From positions 1 through 6,547 of the forward strand of contig JAKART010000132.1 of assembly GCA_021819255.1 (NCBI GenBank): DNA of 6,547 nt. Direction: 5' to 3'. Position numbers and translations under genes: made by a program. This document shows, piece after piece, positions 1-6,158 of the stretch (positions within the stretch are counted from its first letter, which is position 1; every line of letters begins with the position of its first letter). The notes under the pieces are model-generated. The model ran no database searches and was not told the DNA's origin. It saw nothing but the letters and a program-made list of their open reading frames with translations. The stretch comes from Acidobacteriota bacterium (GTDB taxonomy: Bacteria > Acidobacteriota > Terriglobia > Terriglobales > Acidobacteriaceae).

Positions 1-121
1 TGAGCCGCCGAAGTTTCGCTTTCAGGGGTCCGTGAACTTATTGTGAGGGATTGTCGTCGAGATCAGCGCAGCTCGCGCCGGGCCAGGAGGCTGCGCCGGG
101 GCGGCGCTTGCGCCGCGCCTG
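1..121. other. Non-coding left edge, downstream of queE
   Basis: This stretch lies 3' of queE and holds no convincing gene. On the plus strand one frame is open from the window edge to a TGA at 44-46 and reads EPPKFRFQGSVNLL. It could be the tail of a gene converging on queE, but 14 codons are far too few to decide. No start codon with a ribosome binding site is visible on the minus strand. The remainder (about 60-121) is very GC-rich and contains the hairpin described separately. Confidence 0.4.
101..116 (-). terminator. GC-rich hairpin just past the queE stop
   Basis: A perfect inverted repeat, GCGGCGC-TT-GCGCCGC, begins five bases after the queE stop codon (in minus-strand direction). It would form a 7-bp stem, or a 6-bp stem with a four-base loop, in the queE transcript. 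No run of T follows it on either strand, so it is not a classical intrinsic terminator. It could be a U-tract-less terminator, an mRNA end-protecting stem, or chance in GC-rich DNA. If a plus-strand gene ends at position 46, it would sit between two convergent genes. Confidence 0.3.
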
Positions 122-805
122 TTACACGCCCTTGCGCAGCGGCTCCCAGATGTACTTGTGAATCTGCAGGCTCAAGCGGGCGGGAAGTCCGTCGGCGAGC
201 ATCCACTCCACCACCAGGCGCGGATCCAGAGCGCAGTTCGCTGTCGAGCGTTCTTCGCTTGGGTTCTTCAGAAACGCCGGAGAGAGCAGGATCTGACCAC
301 AATGGCTGGCGAGGTTGTGGGTCTGGATGAACTGGCGGGCGAACTCGTAGTCAGCTCGGCTGGTCAGGACGAACTTTACCTCGTCGTTGAGAGTGAGGGA
401 TGCCAGATTCTCGATGCGAAAGCTGTTGGCGGCTGCGCCGGCCCCGGGGCATTTGACATCCACAATCTTGTGAACGGCCGACGGCAGATCGGCCAGTAGC
501 CGCTCTCCGCTGGTCTCGATCAGCAGAGTGTACTCACGGGTCAAAAGCTCGTCCAGGAGTGGCAGCAGCTCGCGGGCCTGGAGCAGGGGCTCTCCGCCCG
601 TGAACTCAATCAGGCGGCAGGGCGCCAGGGCCTCAATGCGGGCCAGAATCTCGGCGGAAGAGAAGGCTTCGCCCGCGCCGAAGGTGTACTCGGAGTCACA
701 CCAGGCGCAGCGCAGGTTGCAGCCGGCCAGACGGACAAAGATGCAGGGCAGTCCGGCAAAAGAGCTCTCTCCCTGGACGGATTTGTAGATCTCAATTAAG
801 CGCAT
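122..805 (-). CDS. queE: 7-carboxy-7-deazaguanine synthase QueE (radical SAM)
   Basis: QueE converts 6-carboxy-5,6,7,8-tetrahydropterin to 7-carboxy-7-deazaguanine, the ring-contraction step on the way to preQ0 and queuosine. It is a cytosolic radical-SAM enzyme. The 227-residue product starts MRLIEIYKSVQGESSFAG, and the QGE motif (11-13) is a substrate-site signature of the family. The 4Fe-4S/SAM motif is C29-x3-C33-x2-C36, the short CX3CX2C form rather than the expanded-spacing form seen in some other QueE proteins. The SAM-binding GGEP sits at 70-73. Length is normal. An upstream in-frame start at 856 exists, but it would lie inside queD and adds 17 residues without family character. The ATG at 803-805 has a good ribosome binding site and places the family N-terminus at residue 1. 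The gene follows queD by one base, so translational coupling is likely. No queC or folE is visible here. Family assignment is near certain. Confidence 0.96.
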   Translation of the reverse strand: MRLIEIYKSVQGESSFAGLPCIFVRLAGCNLRCAWCDSEYTFGAGEAFSSAEILARIEALAPCRLIEFTGGEPLLQARELLPLLDELLTREYTLLIETSGERLLADLPSAVHKIVDVKCPGAGAAANSFRIENLASLTLNDEVKFVLTSRADYEFARQFIQTHNLASHCGQILLSPAFLKNPSEERSTANCALDPRLVVEWMLADGLPARLSLQIHKYIWEPLRKGV

Positions 806-806
806 G

Positions 807-1214
807 TTACGTCCCCGCTGGGGCGATGCCGTCCAGCGACTCGTAGTAGCGCGCAAAGCTGGTATCAGTCTCGTAGAGCGTGCAGTCTTTGACTCGCACG
901 CGCCCGGAGGTCATCTCCATCATCTGCCCCGCTGTCTTGTCATAGAAATAACGAGCGAGATTTTCCGCCGATGGGTTGAGGGTGGTGAAGGGCTCCAGAT
1001 CATTGATCATCTGGTGATCGAGATATTCGACGGTAGGACGCAAGACGTGCTTAAGGAGTTTGAAGTCCAGCAGGAGGCCGGCTTCGTCCAGTTCTTCACC
1101 AACCAGCGTGACCAGCACGCGATAGTTGTGGCCGTGCGGGTTCTCGCACTTTCCGTGGTAGTTGCGGAGGTAGTGGCCTGAGGAGAATCCGGCCTGTACC
1201 GTGACTTCAAACAT
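807..1214 (-). CDS. queD: 6-carboxy-5,6,7,8-tetrahydropterin synthase QueD
   Basis: QueD converts 7,8-dihydroneopterin triphosphate to 6-carboxytetrahydropterin, the substrate of QueE encoded next to it. It belongs to the PTPS/QueD family of small zinc enzymes. The 135-residue product begins MFEVTVQAGFSSGHYL. The zinc ligands are H14, H27 and H29, and the catalytic cysteine is C23 within CENPHGH, the C-x3-H-x-H pattern of the family. Further family marks are LLLDF (47-51), the catalytic-pair LDH at 65-67, NPSAENLA (80-87) and the pterin-anchoring glutamate E115 in YETDTSFA. Length is typical. A start at 1259 would add 15 residues with no family match. The ATG at 1212-1214 has GGAG at 1226-1229, a somewhat long spacing of 11 bases. 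The stop is one base from queE, forming a queDE pair. Confidence in function is high; start choice is good. Confidence 0.96.
   Translation of the reverse strand: MFEVTVQAGFSSGHYLRNYHGKCENPHGHNYRVLVTLVGEELDEAGLLLDFKLLKHVLRPTVEYLDHQMINDLEPFTTLNPSAENLARYFYDKTAGQMMEMTSGRVRVKDCTLYETDTSFARYYESLDGIAPAGT
812..816 (-). promoter_or_regulatory. Ribosome binding site of queE, inside queD 3' end
   Basis: The minus strand reads GGGGA six bases before the queE ATG (803-805). It lies within the last codons of queD, whose TAA occupies 807-809. This decides the queE start against the longer in-frame option at 856 and implies that ribosomes finishing queD can re-initiate on queE. Confidence 0.7.
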
Positions 1215-1311
1215 GATGGGTAGAGCTCCAATCAGCGGACGCTTTGCGCCATCTTCCATTTTACCGGCTCAGTCGCGGCTGTTTGCCGGCGGGGCGTCCG
1301 CGTGCGCCGGG
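1215..1311 (-). other. Gap between the small membrane-protein gene and queD
   Basis: This 97-base gap has no gene. On the minus strand TAAAAT occurs at about 1255-1260 and resembles a -10 element, but no matching -35 element stands 16-18 bases before it, so I do not call a promoter. A 6-bp inverted repeat (CCGGCG at 1286-1291, CGCCGG at 1305-1310, 13-base loop) lies directly after the stop of the upstream gene with no T run behind it. Whether queDE has its own promoter here or is read through is open. Confidence 0.35.
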
Positions 1312-1566
1312 CTATCGCGCGCGGCGGCGGCGCTTTTCTTCGCGCTCTCGTTGGAAACGGCGTTCGGCCTGCTCGAAGAGCGCGCTGAGGATGCCGAGCA
1401 ACGCCAGGATCAGCGCCAGGCAGATCAGGGCGATGCTGGTGGTTCGCCACAGGGCGGCGTCTCCGGGAGAGCCCGGCTGCTGGGCCACGTTGGTGAAAGA
1501 GAGCACGATGGAGAGCAGCGAAAGCCCGGCGAGCGTGGCGGCGAGGATGTAAAGGTTGCGTCCCAT
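1312..1566 (-). CDS. Small two-helix membrane protein, function unknown
   Basis: I do not recognise this 84-residue protein. It starts MGRNLYILAATLAG and has two clear hydrophobic segments, about residues 5-24 and 43-64, joined by a short polar loop (26-41, containing QQPGSPGD). A highly charged tail follows (65-84), ending in a run of arginines. By the positive-inside rule both ends should be cytoplasmic and the loop outside. There is no cleavable signal peptide with a classical site, and no catalytic motif is visible. The frame stays open upstream to 1671, but those 35 residues are not membrane-like, so the ATG at 1564-1566 is preferred; GGA lies nine bases before it. It sits in the same orientation between the helicase and queD. 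The hydrophobic pattern argues for a real gene; reading as a chance ORF remains possible. Confidence 0.72.
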   Translation of the reverse strand: MGRNLYILAATLAGLSLLSIVLSFTNVAQQPGSPGDAALWRTTSIALICLALILALLGILSALFEQAERRFQREREEKRRRRAR

Positions 1567-1737
1567 CGGCCTGGGTCCAAGTTCCTGCCTCAAGGATAAA
1601 TGAGCCGCTGGGAGGCCGGTTTGACCCGCGTCGCAGGCCGAGAAAGATCGCCGCGCAGAGGGACTGTGCATGGAAGCGTGGCGCGGCGGCCCGCAGCGGG
1701 AGCTTGCCTGAAGAAGGGGTGCAGCGAGGCGGAGGAT
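1567..1737. other. Gap between helicase gene and small membrane-protein gene
   Basis: This stretch of 171 bases contains no gene I can support. A short CCCG-CAG-CGGG inverted repeat at 1690-1700 lies about 40 bases past the helicase stop but lacks a T run. Candidate minus-strand promoter hexamers here are poor (for example TTTATC near 1598 with no good -35). No repeat or RNA gene is apparent. Confidence 0.35.
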
Positions 1738-3987
1738 TTACAGCGCCGGTTCCGGGGCGGCGCTCTTGTCTGAAGACTCTGACGCGGCGCCGGAGGCGAA
1801 GAAGCGCTCGACCTCGGCGATCTCCTGGGTGCGCGCGTACGGCGGCAACGAATCCAGGAAGATGGGGCCGTAGCGGGCGGTGCGGATGCGCGGGTCGAGG
1901 AGCATAAGGACGCCGCGATCGCCGAGAGAGCGGATCAGGCGGCCAAATCCCTGCTTGAGAGCGATGACCGCCTGGGGAACCTGAAGCTCCTGGAAGGCGT
2001 TGCCGCCGGCCGCCTGGATCGCCTCGCTGCGCGCCTTCATCACGGGATCGGTGGGTACGGCGAAGGGGAGCTTGTCGATGATGACGCAGCTCAGTTGCTC
2101 GCCCTGGACGTCGATCCCCTGCCAGAAGGAGCTGGTTCCGAAGAGGACGGCGTTGGGGGTCTCGCGAAACTGCTGGAGCAGGAGATGGCGCGCCGAGGAA
2201 CCTTGCAGGAGCAAAGGGAAGGACAGTTGGGGCAACAGGCTTTCATAAAGGTTGCGCATCTGGGCGTGGCTGGTGAAGAGACAGAAGGCGCGCCCTTGTG
2301 TGATCTCCAGAACGCGGCGAATCTTCTCCGCAGCCTGCAGGAGAAAGTTGGGAGCCTGGGGCTGAGGCATGCCCGGGGGCAGATAGAGCAGCGCCTGGCG
2401 GGAGTAGTCGAAGTGGCTGGCGATGACCAGCTCCCGGGGCGAAGGAATGCCGAGGCGGCGCTTGAGGTGGGCGAAGCCTGGCTTTCCGGCTCTGGTCTCC
2501 GGCGCGGGCGCCGTGGCCTCCGCGAGACCGGATCCGCCGCCGGATGCCGGGGGCGGGCCATCCAGGTCTGTGGATGCGTCGCCGGCGGCAGCGTCAGCCT
2601 CCGTCGCCGCTTCAGAGTCAGGAGCGGCGACGGCCAGGGTAGCCGAGGTGAGGATCACGCTGGGATAACGGGTGAAGAGCGTCTCGGAGAGCAGCGTGGA
2701 GACGTCGATGGGAGTGGCCAGCAGATGCGTGCTGAAGGCCTGCGGAGGAGCGGAGGCTGCGCCGGGCCGGGCGCGGGCGGCGTTGCGCAGTCCGCTGCCG
2801 GCGCGGCGTTCGATCCAGAAGACCGTATTCGGATCGGTTGATTCGAGCAAAAACTTGAGATGGCTGCGGATATCCGCAGCGCGTTTGCGCAGTCCGGGGG
2901 CCTCTTCTACATCGCGCAGGCGTTCGAGCTCGCCTTCCAGCCGCAGCAGGGCGTTGAACGCTCCCAGATAGGCGTCTCCGCGGTCTTCCAGAAAGCCGGC
3001 TCGGTCCGTGAACTCCAGACGCCCCAGCTCGGAGGAGCCGGTAGGCAGGGAGGCGAAGAACAGCCGGGATCGCTCGCGGATGCTCTGCGTAGCGCTCTCG
3101 ATGGCGCTGGTGCTGACGCCTTTGGAGCGCAGGAAGGTCTCTGTGTCCCGCGAGAGTTCGTCAAAGCGGGCGTTGCTCAGGGCGATCCCGAAGTACTGGC
3201 TCGCGACATCTTCCAGTTCGTGCGCCTCATCGAAGATGACGGCTGCGGCCTCGGGGAGGATGCCTGCGTCGGGAGCGCCGGCGGCCTGTTGCTTGATGGA
3301 GAGATCGGCGAAAAAGAGGTGGTGATTGACGATCACGATCTCGGACTCCAGGGCCTTGCGGCGCATGGAAGTGATGAAGCACGGATCCCAGTTGGGGCAG
3401 CTCTGGCCCAGACATGCCTCGCTGCGCGCATCCAGCTTGTGCCACAGAGCGGAGTCTTCAGGGAGGCCATCGATCTCAGCGCGGTCGCCGGTTTCGGTGC
3501 TTCGCTCCCACTGCAAGATGGAGTGGAAGTGGGAGATCTCTTCCAGGCCGGTGAGCAGAGGGTTATCGCGCAAAGCATAGAGCTTCTGCTTGCAGATATA
3601 GTTGGCGCGGCCTTTCATGTAGCAGACACGGAGCGGGCCGAGCAGCGTTTCCAGAAAGGGCACGTCTTTGAAGAAGAGCTGCTCCTGGAGGTTCTTGGTG
3701 CCTGTGGAGATGATGATGCGCTGCTGGTGCTCTCGGGCGCGTCGCAAGGCCGGCAGAAGATAGGCCAGAGTCTTGCCGGTTCCAGTGCCTGCCTCGACGA
3801 TCAGGTGACGATGCCGGGCCAGGCATCTTTCGATCTCTCGCGCCATCGTGTACTGGCCTGGCCGGTGTTCAAAGGCCAGCGAAGAGCCGGCCAGCAGGCC
3901 CCCGGGATGAAAAAACTCATGCAAGGAGGGTAGCTTGCGATGGACTTCGGCAACATCGGCCAGCGAAGATGGGAGCGCGTGAGACAT
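1738..3987 (-). CDS. dinG: DinG-type ATP-dependent DNA helicase with Fe-S cluster
   Basis: The 749-residue product is a superfamily-2 helicase of the DinG/Rad3-XPD group, expected to unwind DNA 5'-3' using ATP in replication-conflict or repair settings. In order: an RPGQ element (42-45) resembling the Q motif; Walker A AGTGTGKT (66-73); four iron-sulfur cysteines C132, C192, C197, C203, whose last two spacings (x4, x5) match E. coli DinG as I recall it; VNHHLF (220-225); DEAH (253-256); SAT (448-450); motif V FWQGID (621-626); and motif VI QGFGRLIRS (679-687). No N-terminal exonuclease domain is present. A low-complexity Ala/Pro/Gly/acidic stretch (about 455-504) interrupts the protein after SAT. 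The frame is open to 4380, but the extra 131 residues overlap der antisense and look like shadow sequence. The ATG at 3985-3987 is the best start, though it lacks a clear Shine-Dalgarno. It is divergent from der. A YoaA-like role is an alternative to DinG proper. Confidence 0.93.
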   Translation of the reverse strand: MSHALPSSLADVAEVHRKLPSLHEFFHPGGLLAGSSLAFEHRPGQYTMAREIERCLARHRHLIVEAGTGTGKTLAYLLPALRRAREHQQRIIISTGTKNLQEQLFFKDVPFLETLLGPLRVCYMKGRANYICKQKLYALRDNPLLTGLEEISHFHSILQWERSTETGDRAEIDGLPEDSALWHKLDARSEACLGQSCPNWDPCFITSMRRKALESEIVIVNHHLFFADLSIKQQAAGAPDAGILPEAAAVIFDEAHELEDVASQYFGIALSNARFDELSRDTETFLRSKGVSTSAIESATQSIRERSRLFFASLPTGSSELGRLEFTDRAGFLEDRGDAYLGAFNALLRLEGELERLRDVEEAPGLRKRAADIRSHLKFLLESTDPNTVFWIERRAGSGLRNAARARPGAASAPPQAFSTHLLATPIDVSTLLSETLFTRYPSVILTSATLAVAAPDSEAATEADAAAGDASTDLDGPPPASGGGSGLAEATAPAPETRAGKPGFAHLKRRLGIPSPRELVIASHFDYSRQALLYLPPGMPQPQAPNFLLQAAEKIRRVLEITQGRAFCLFTSHAQMRNLYESLLPQLSFPLLLQGSSARHLLLQQFRETPNAVLFGTSSFWQGIDVQGEQLSCVIIDKLPFAVPTDPVMKARSEAIQAAGGNAFQELQVPQAVIALKQGFGRLIRSLGDRGVLMLLDPRIRTARYGPIFLDSLPPYARTQEIAEVERFFASGAASESSDKSAAPEPAL

Positions 3988-4117
3988 CGGGCTAGGTTGA
4001 TGATAATCGCCGTTTCTTCGCGGCGCGCTGTCTGCCTGGGAGGAGCCTTCCCGCGAGGGCCGCTGGAAGCCGAGGACGAGGGATGGATGAGGGGAGACGG
4101 AGGCCGGCTGCGTTCCG

Positions 4118-4135
4118 TTCCTATAATTGAAGGAA
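4118..4135. repeat. Dyad TTCCT-N8-AGGAA over the der -10 element
   Basis: Two perfect 5-bp arms (TTCCT at 4118-4122, AGGAA at 4131-4135) flank an 8-base spacer whose centre is AATT, so 14 of 18 positions are symmetric. The dyad covers the TATAAT hexamer. An operator placed here could block the der promoter. Arms this short can also arise by chance, and the regulator, if any, is unknown. Confidence 0.3.
4122..4127 (+). promoter_or_regulatory. Candidate -10 element of der promoter
   Basis: TATAAT matches the vegetative -10 consensus exactly, a rare string in DNA this GC-rich. It lies 70 bases before the der ATG, predicting transcription from about 4134 and a leader of roughly 60 bases. No TTGACA-like -35 is found 16-18 bases upstream, where the sequence is GGAGGCC-like, and there is no extended TG. 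It would need an activator or be a weak promoter. The call rests on the hexamer and position only. Confidence 0.45.
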
Positions 4136-4183
4136 GACCGCGCTCTGTGATTGCTTGAAGACGGCGCCCTGGATGCGCGAGAG

Positions 4184-4189
4184 AAGGAG
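4184..4189 (+). promoter_or_regulatory. Strong Shine-Dalgarno fixing the der start
   Basis: AAGGAG stands seven bases before the ATG at 4197-4199, an ideal match and spacing. By contrast, the methionine at 4599, where the conserved Der core begins, has no purine-rich site before it. This is the main evidence that the basic N-terminal extension of Der is translated. Confidence 0.8.
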
Positions 4190-4196
4190 ATCGGGT

Positions 4197-6146
4197 ATGG
4201 CGCCAAGACGCGAACAGAAGAAGCGCATGGGCAAGAAGCACCGGCAGGCGAGCACTCGGCCGCGCCTGGGCAAGACGCCGGGCAGCCGTGGGACGGCCGC
4301 CGGCGCAGAGGCTTCTCCCAAGAGACGCCAACAGATTGCCACCAAGAAGGCTGCGGCGGAGAAGGCAGCCCGAACGCCAACCAGAAGCCCAGCGCGGGAG
4401 CGCAAGGTGGTGATGCGGGAACGCGAGGATTTTGCCGAGCGTGCGGGTGCCGGACGCGAGTGGGACCGGAGAAGCGGCGTCAGGCGAGAGCCGCACGAGG
4501 TGCTGGACGGCAGCGAAGCGCGCCAGTGGCGGGAGGCGGAGGCGCAGGCCGAGCAGTTGACAGTGGCCACGGAGAGCAGCCATCGCGAACCGGCGCGGAT
4601 GCCGTTGGTGGCCATCTGTGGCCGGCCCAACGTGGGCAAGTCGACGTTGTTCAATCGGCTGACCGGGACGCGGCGATCGATTGTCGGCGATGAGCCGGGC
4701 ATTACGCGGGACCGCATCTACGGTGAGGTGGAGTGGGCCGGACGCAAGGTGCGGCTGGTGGATACCGGTGGCGTGGTTCCGGATGACAGGGAGCTGATTC
4801 CAGCCGAGATCTTTCGCCAGGCCAAGGCGGGACTGGAAGAGGCCGACGCGATCATCATGGTGATCGACGGCCGCACTGAGCTTGCCGCGCCGGACGTGGA
4901 TCTGGCGCGTCTGCTCCTGCTGGGCGGCAAGCCGGTGTTTCTAGCTGTCAACAAGATGGATACCGCTGAGATGTATGCCGCGGCGGAGAACTTTCGCAGC
5001 CTGGGCTTCGGCAACGTCTGCCCCATCTCCGCGGAACACGGCACGGGCATCGGCGATCTGCTGGACGAGGTTTGGGCAGCGCTGCCTCCGGAGTTCGTGG
5101 CTGAGGAGCCGGAGGAGCGGTTGGAAGGGCAGGAAGAAGAGGCCGAAGAGGACATGGACGGGGGAGGAGACCCGCGGCCCGGCGCTCAGGAGGGGCCTGC
5201 TGAGCGGATGCCGCTGGAGCAGGTTGACGCCTCCGGCCCGGCGTCCGGTTCGGATCCGGTTCAACCTCCTGAACGGAGGCTACGCTCGCACGGCGAGCAC
5301 CAGGCGCGGGAGACGAAGATCGCCATCATTGGCCGGCCGAATGTGGGCAAGAGCACGCTGTTGAACGCGCTCACCGGCAGTGAGCGGGCGATCGTCTCTC
5401 CGATTGCGGGAACCACGCGCGACGCCGTGGATGAGGTGGTTGAGCGGGATGGACACAGCTTCCGCTTCATCGATACAGCCGGCATCCGCCGCAAGGGCAA
5501 GACCCGGCTGATGGCTGAGAAGCTATCAGTGATCATGAGCCGCAAGCATCTGGAGTCAGCCGATGTGGCGCTACTGCTGATCGATGCCGGCGAAGGAGTG
5601 ACCGCAGCCGACGCCAACATCGGCGGATACGCGCATGAGAGTGGACGCAGCGTCGTGGTTGTGGTGAACAAGTGGGACCTGATGACCAAGGCGGGGCCGG
5701 ATGACAAGCGGCTGCTGGACGGCAAGCCCGTGGCGGACAGGAAGATTTACGAGCAGCAGGTGCGGGATGCGCTGAAGTTTTTGGAGTACGCTCCGGTCGT
5801 GTTTGTTTCAGCCGCGGAGTCCAAAGGGATTGAAGAGGTTTTCAAGAAGGTGGAGCTGGTGGCTCGGGAGCGGCGCAAGCGCGTCTCCACGGGCGCGATG
5901 AATCGCTTCCTGGAGAGAATCGACTTCCAGCGCGCCAGCGTGCCGCTGAAGAGGCGGGTGAAGATCTATTACATGACCCAGGCCGCAGTGGCGCCTCCGA
6001 CCTTTGTCCTGTTCACGGACCGCGGCGGAAAGCTGCACTTCAGCTATGAGCGTTTTCTGGCCAACGAGATTCGCAGGACTTTCAAATTCATCGGCAGCCC
6101 GATCTGGTTCAAGCTGAAGCCGAGAAACAAGAGACAGACGGAGTAG
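4197..6146 (+). CDS. der: Ribosome-assembly GTPase Der (EngA), extended
   Basis: Der is the tandem-domain GTPase essential in most bacteria for maturing the 50S ribosomal subunit. The 649-residue product has: a basic Lys/Arg/Ala-rich extension (1-134); GTPase domain 1 with G1 GRPNVGKS (142-149), PGITRD (167-172), DTGG (189-192), NKMD (252-255) and a SAE G5 element (278-280); a linker (about 300-372), first acidic (EEPEERLEGQEEEAEED region) then Pro/Gly-rich; GTPase domain 2 with GRPNVGKS (379-386), GTTRD (405-409), DTAG (426-429), NKWD (491-494) and SAA (538-540); and the KH-like C-terminal domain (about 568-645). All nucleotide-binding motifs are intact. The family is usually some 430-500 residues, so this one is long at the N-terminus and in the linker. 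The start at 4197 follows the AAGGAG; a TTG at 4155 and the bare core ATG at 4599 are less likely. Function is near certain; the start is good. Confidence 0.95.
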   Translation: MAPRREQKKRMGKKHRQASTRPRLGKTPGSRGTAAGAEASPKRRQQIATKKAAAEKAARTPTRSPARERKVVMREREDFAERAGAGREWDRRSGVRREPHEVLDGSEARQWREAEAQAEQLTVATESSHREPARMPLVAICGRPNVGKSTLFNRLTGTRRSIVGDEPGITRDRIYGEVEWAGRKVRLVDTGGVVPDDRELIPAEIFRQAKAGLEEADAIIMVIDGRTELAAPDVDLARLLLLGGKPVFLAVNKMDTAEMYAAAENFRSLGFGNVCPISAEHGTGIGDLLDEVWAALPPEFVAEEPEERLEGQEEEAEEDMDGGGDPRPGAQEGPAERMPLEQVDASGPASGSDPVQPPERRLRSHGEHQARETKIAIIGRPNVGKSTLLNALTGSERAIVSPIAGTTRDAVDEVVERDGHSFRFIDTAGIRRKGKTRLMAEKLSVIMSRKHLESADVALLLIDAGEGVTAADANIGGYAHESGRSVVVVVNKWDLMTKAGPDDKRLLDGKPVADRKIYEQQVRDALKFLEYAPVVFVSAAESKGIEEVFKKVELVARERRKRVSTGAMNRFLERIDFQRASVPLKRRVKIYYMTQAAVAPPTFVLFTDRGGKLHFSYERFLANEIRRTFKFIGSPIWFKLKPRNKRQTE

Positions 6147-6158
6147 GGGAAGCAAAGA

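Larger units (their letters stand above)
3988..4196. other. Divergent intergenic region, helicase versus der
   Basis: The 209 bases between the two start codons should hold promoters for both genes. Facing der there is a perfect TATAAT at 4122-4127. For the helicase no convincing promoter is seen: TATCAT (minus strand, 4005-4000) is a 5/6 match to -10 but has no -35, and would leave a leader of only a few bases. I see no E. coli-type LexA box. A TTG at 4155 could extend der upstream by 14 codons, but it has no binding site. The region is long enough for a short leader RNA, but no riboswitch-like fold was recognised. Confidence 0.5.

Noticed and set aside
1621..1649. Plus-strand TTGACC with AAGATC 17 bases downstream, promoter-like
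   Set aside because: The -10 match is poor and no plus-strand gene follows.
2860..3933. Plus-strand open frame of 357 codons antisense to the helicase
   Set aside because: The opposite strand encodes an intact helicase with every motif in place. This frame has no family signature and is explained by the codon bias of the real gene.
4155..4196. TTG at 4155 as the der start
   Set aside because: It has no Shine-Dalgarno, whereas the ATG at 4197 has AAGGAG at ideal spacing.
3988..4380. Helicase extended to an upstream start at 4380
   Set aside because: The added 131 residues (Ser/Pro/Arg-rich) match no DinG N-terminus, would overlap the der start antisense, and would swallow the whole intergenic region including the der promoter candidate.
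3801..4583. Long minus-strand open frames (about 200-260 codons) antisense to the start of der and across the intergenic region
   Set aside because: They overlap the der coding region and the helicase N-terminus, show Arg/Leu/Pro/Ser-rich composition typical of shadow frames in GC-rich DNA, and have no recognisable motif or binding site.
4620..5378. Direct DNA similarity between 4620-4667 and 5331-5378
   Set aside because: It is explained by the two homologous GTPase domains of Der (both GRPNVGKSTL), not by a mobile or regulatory repeat.
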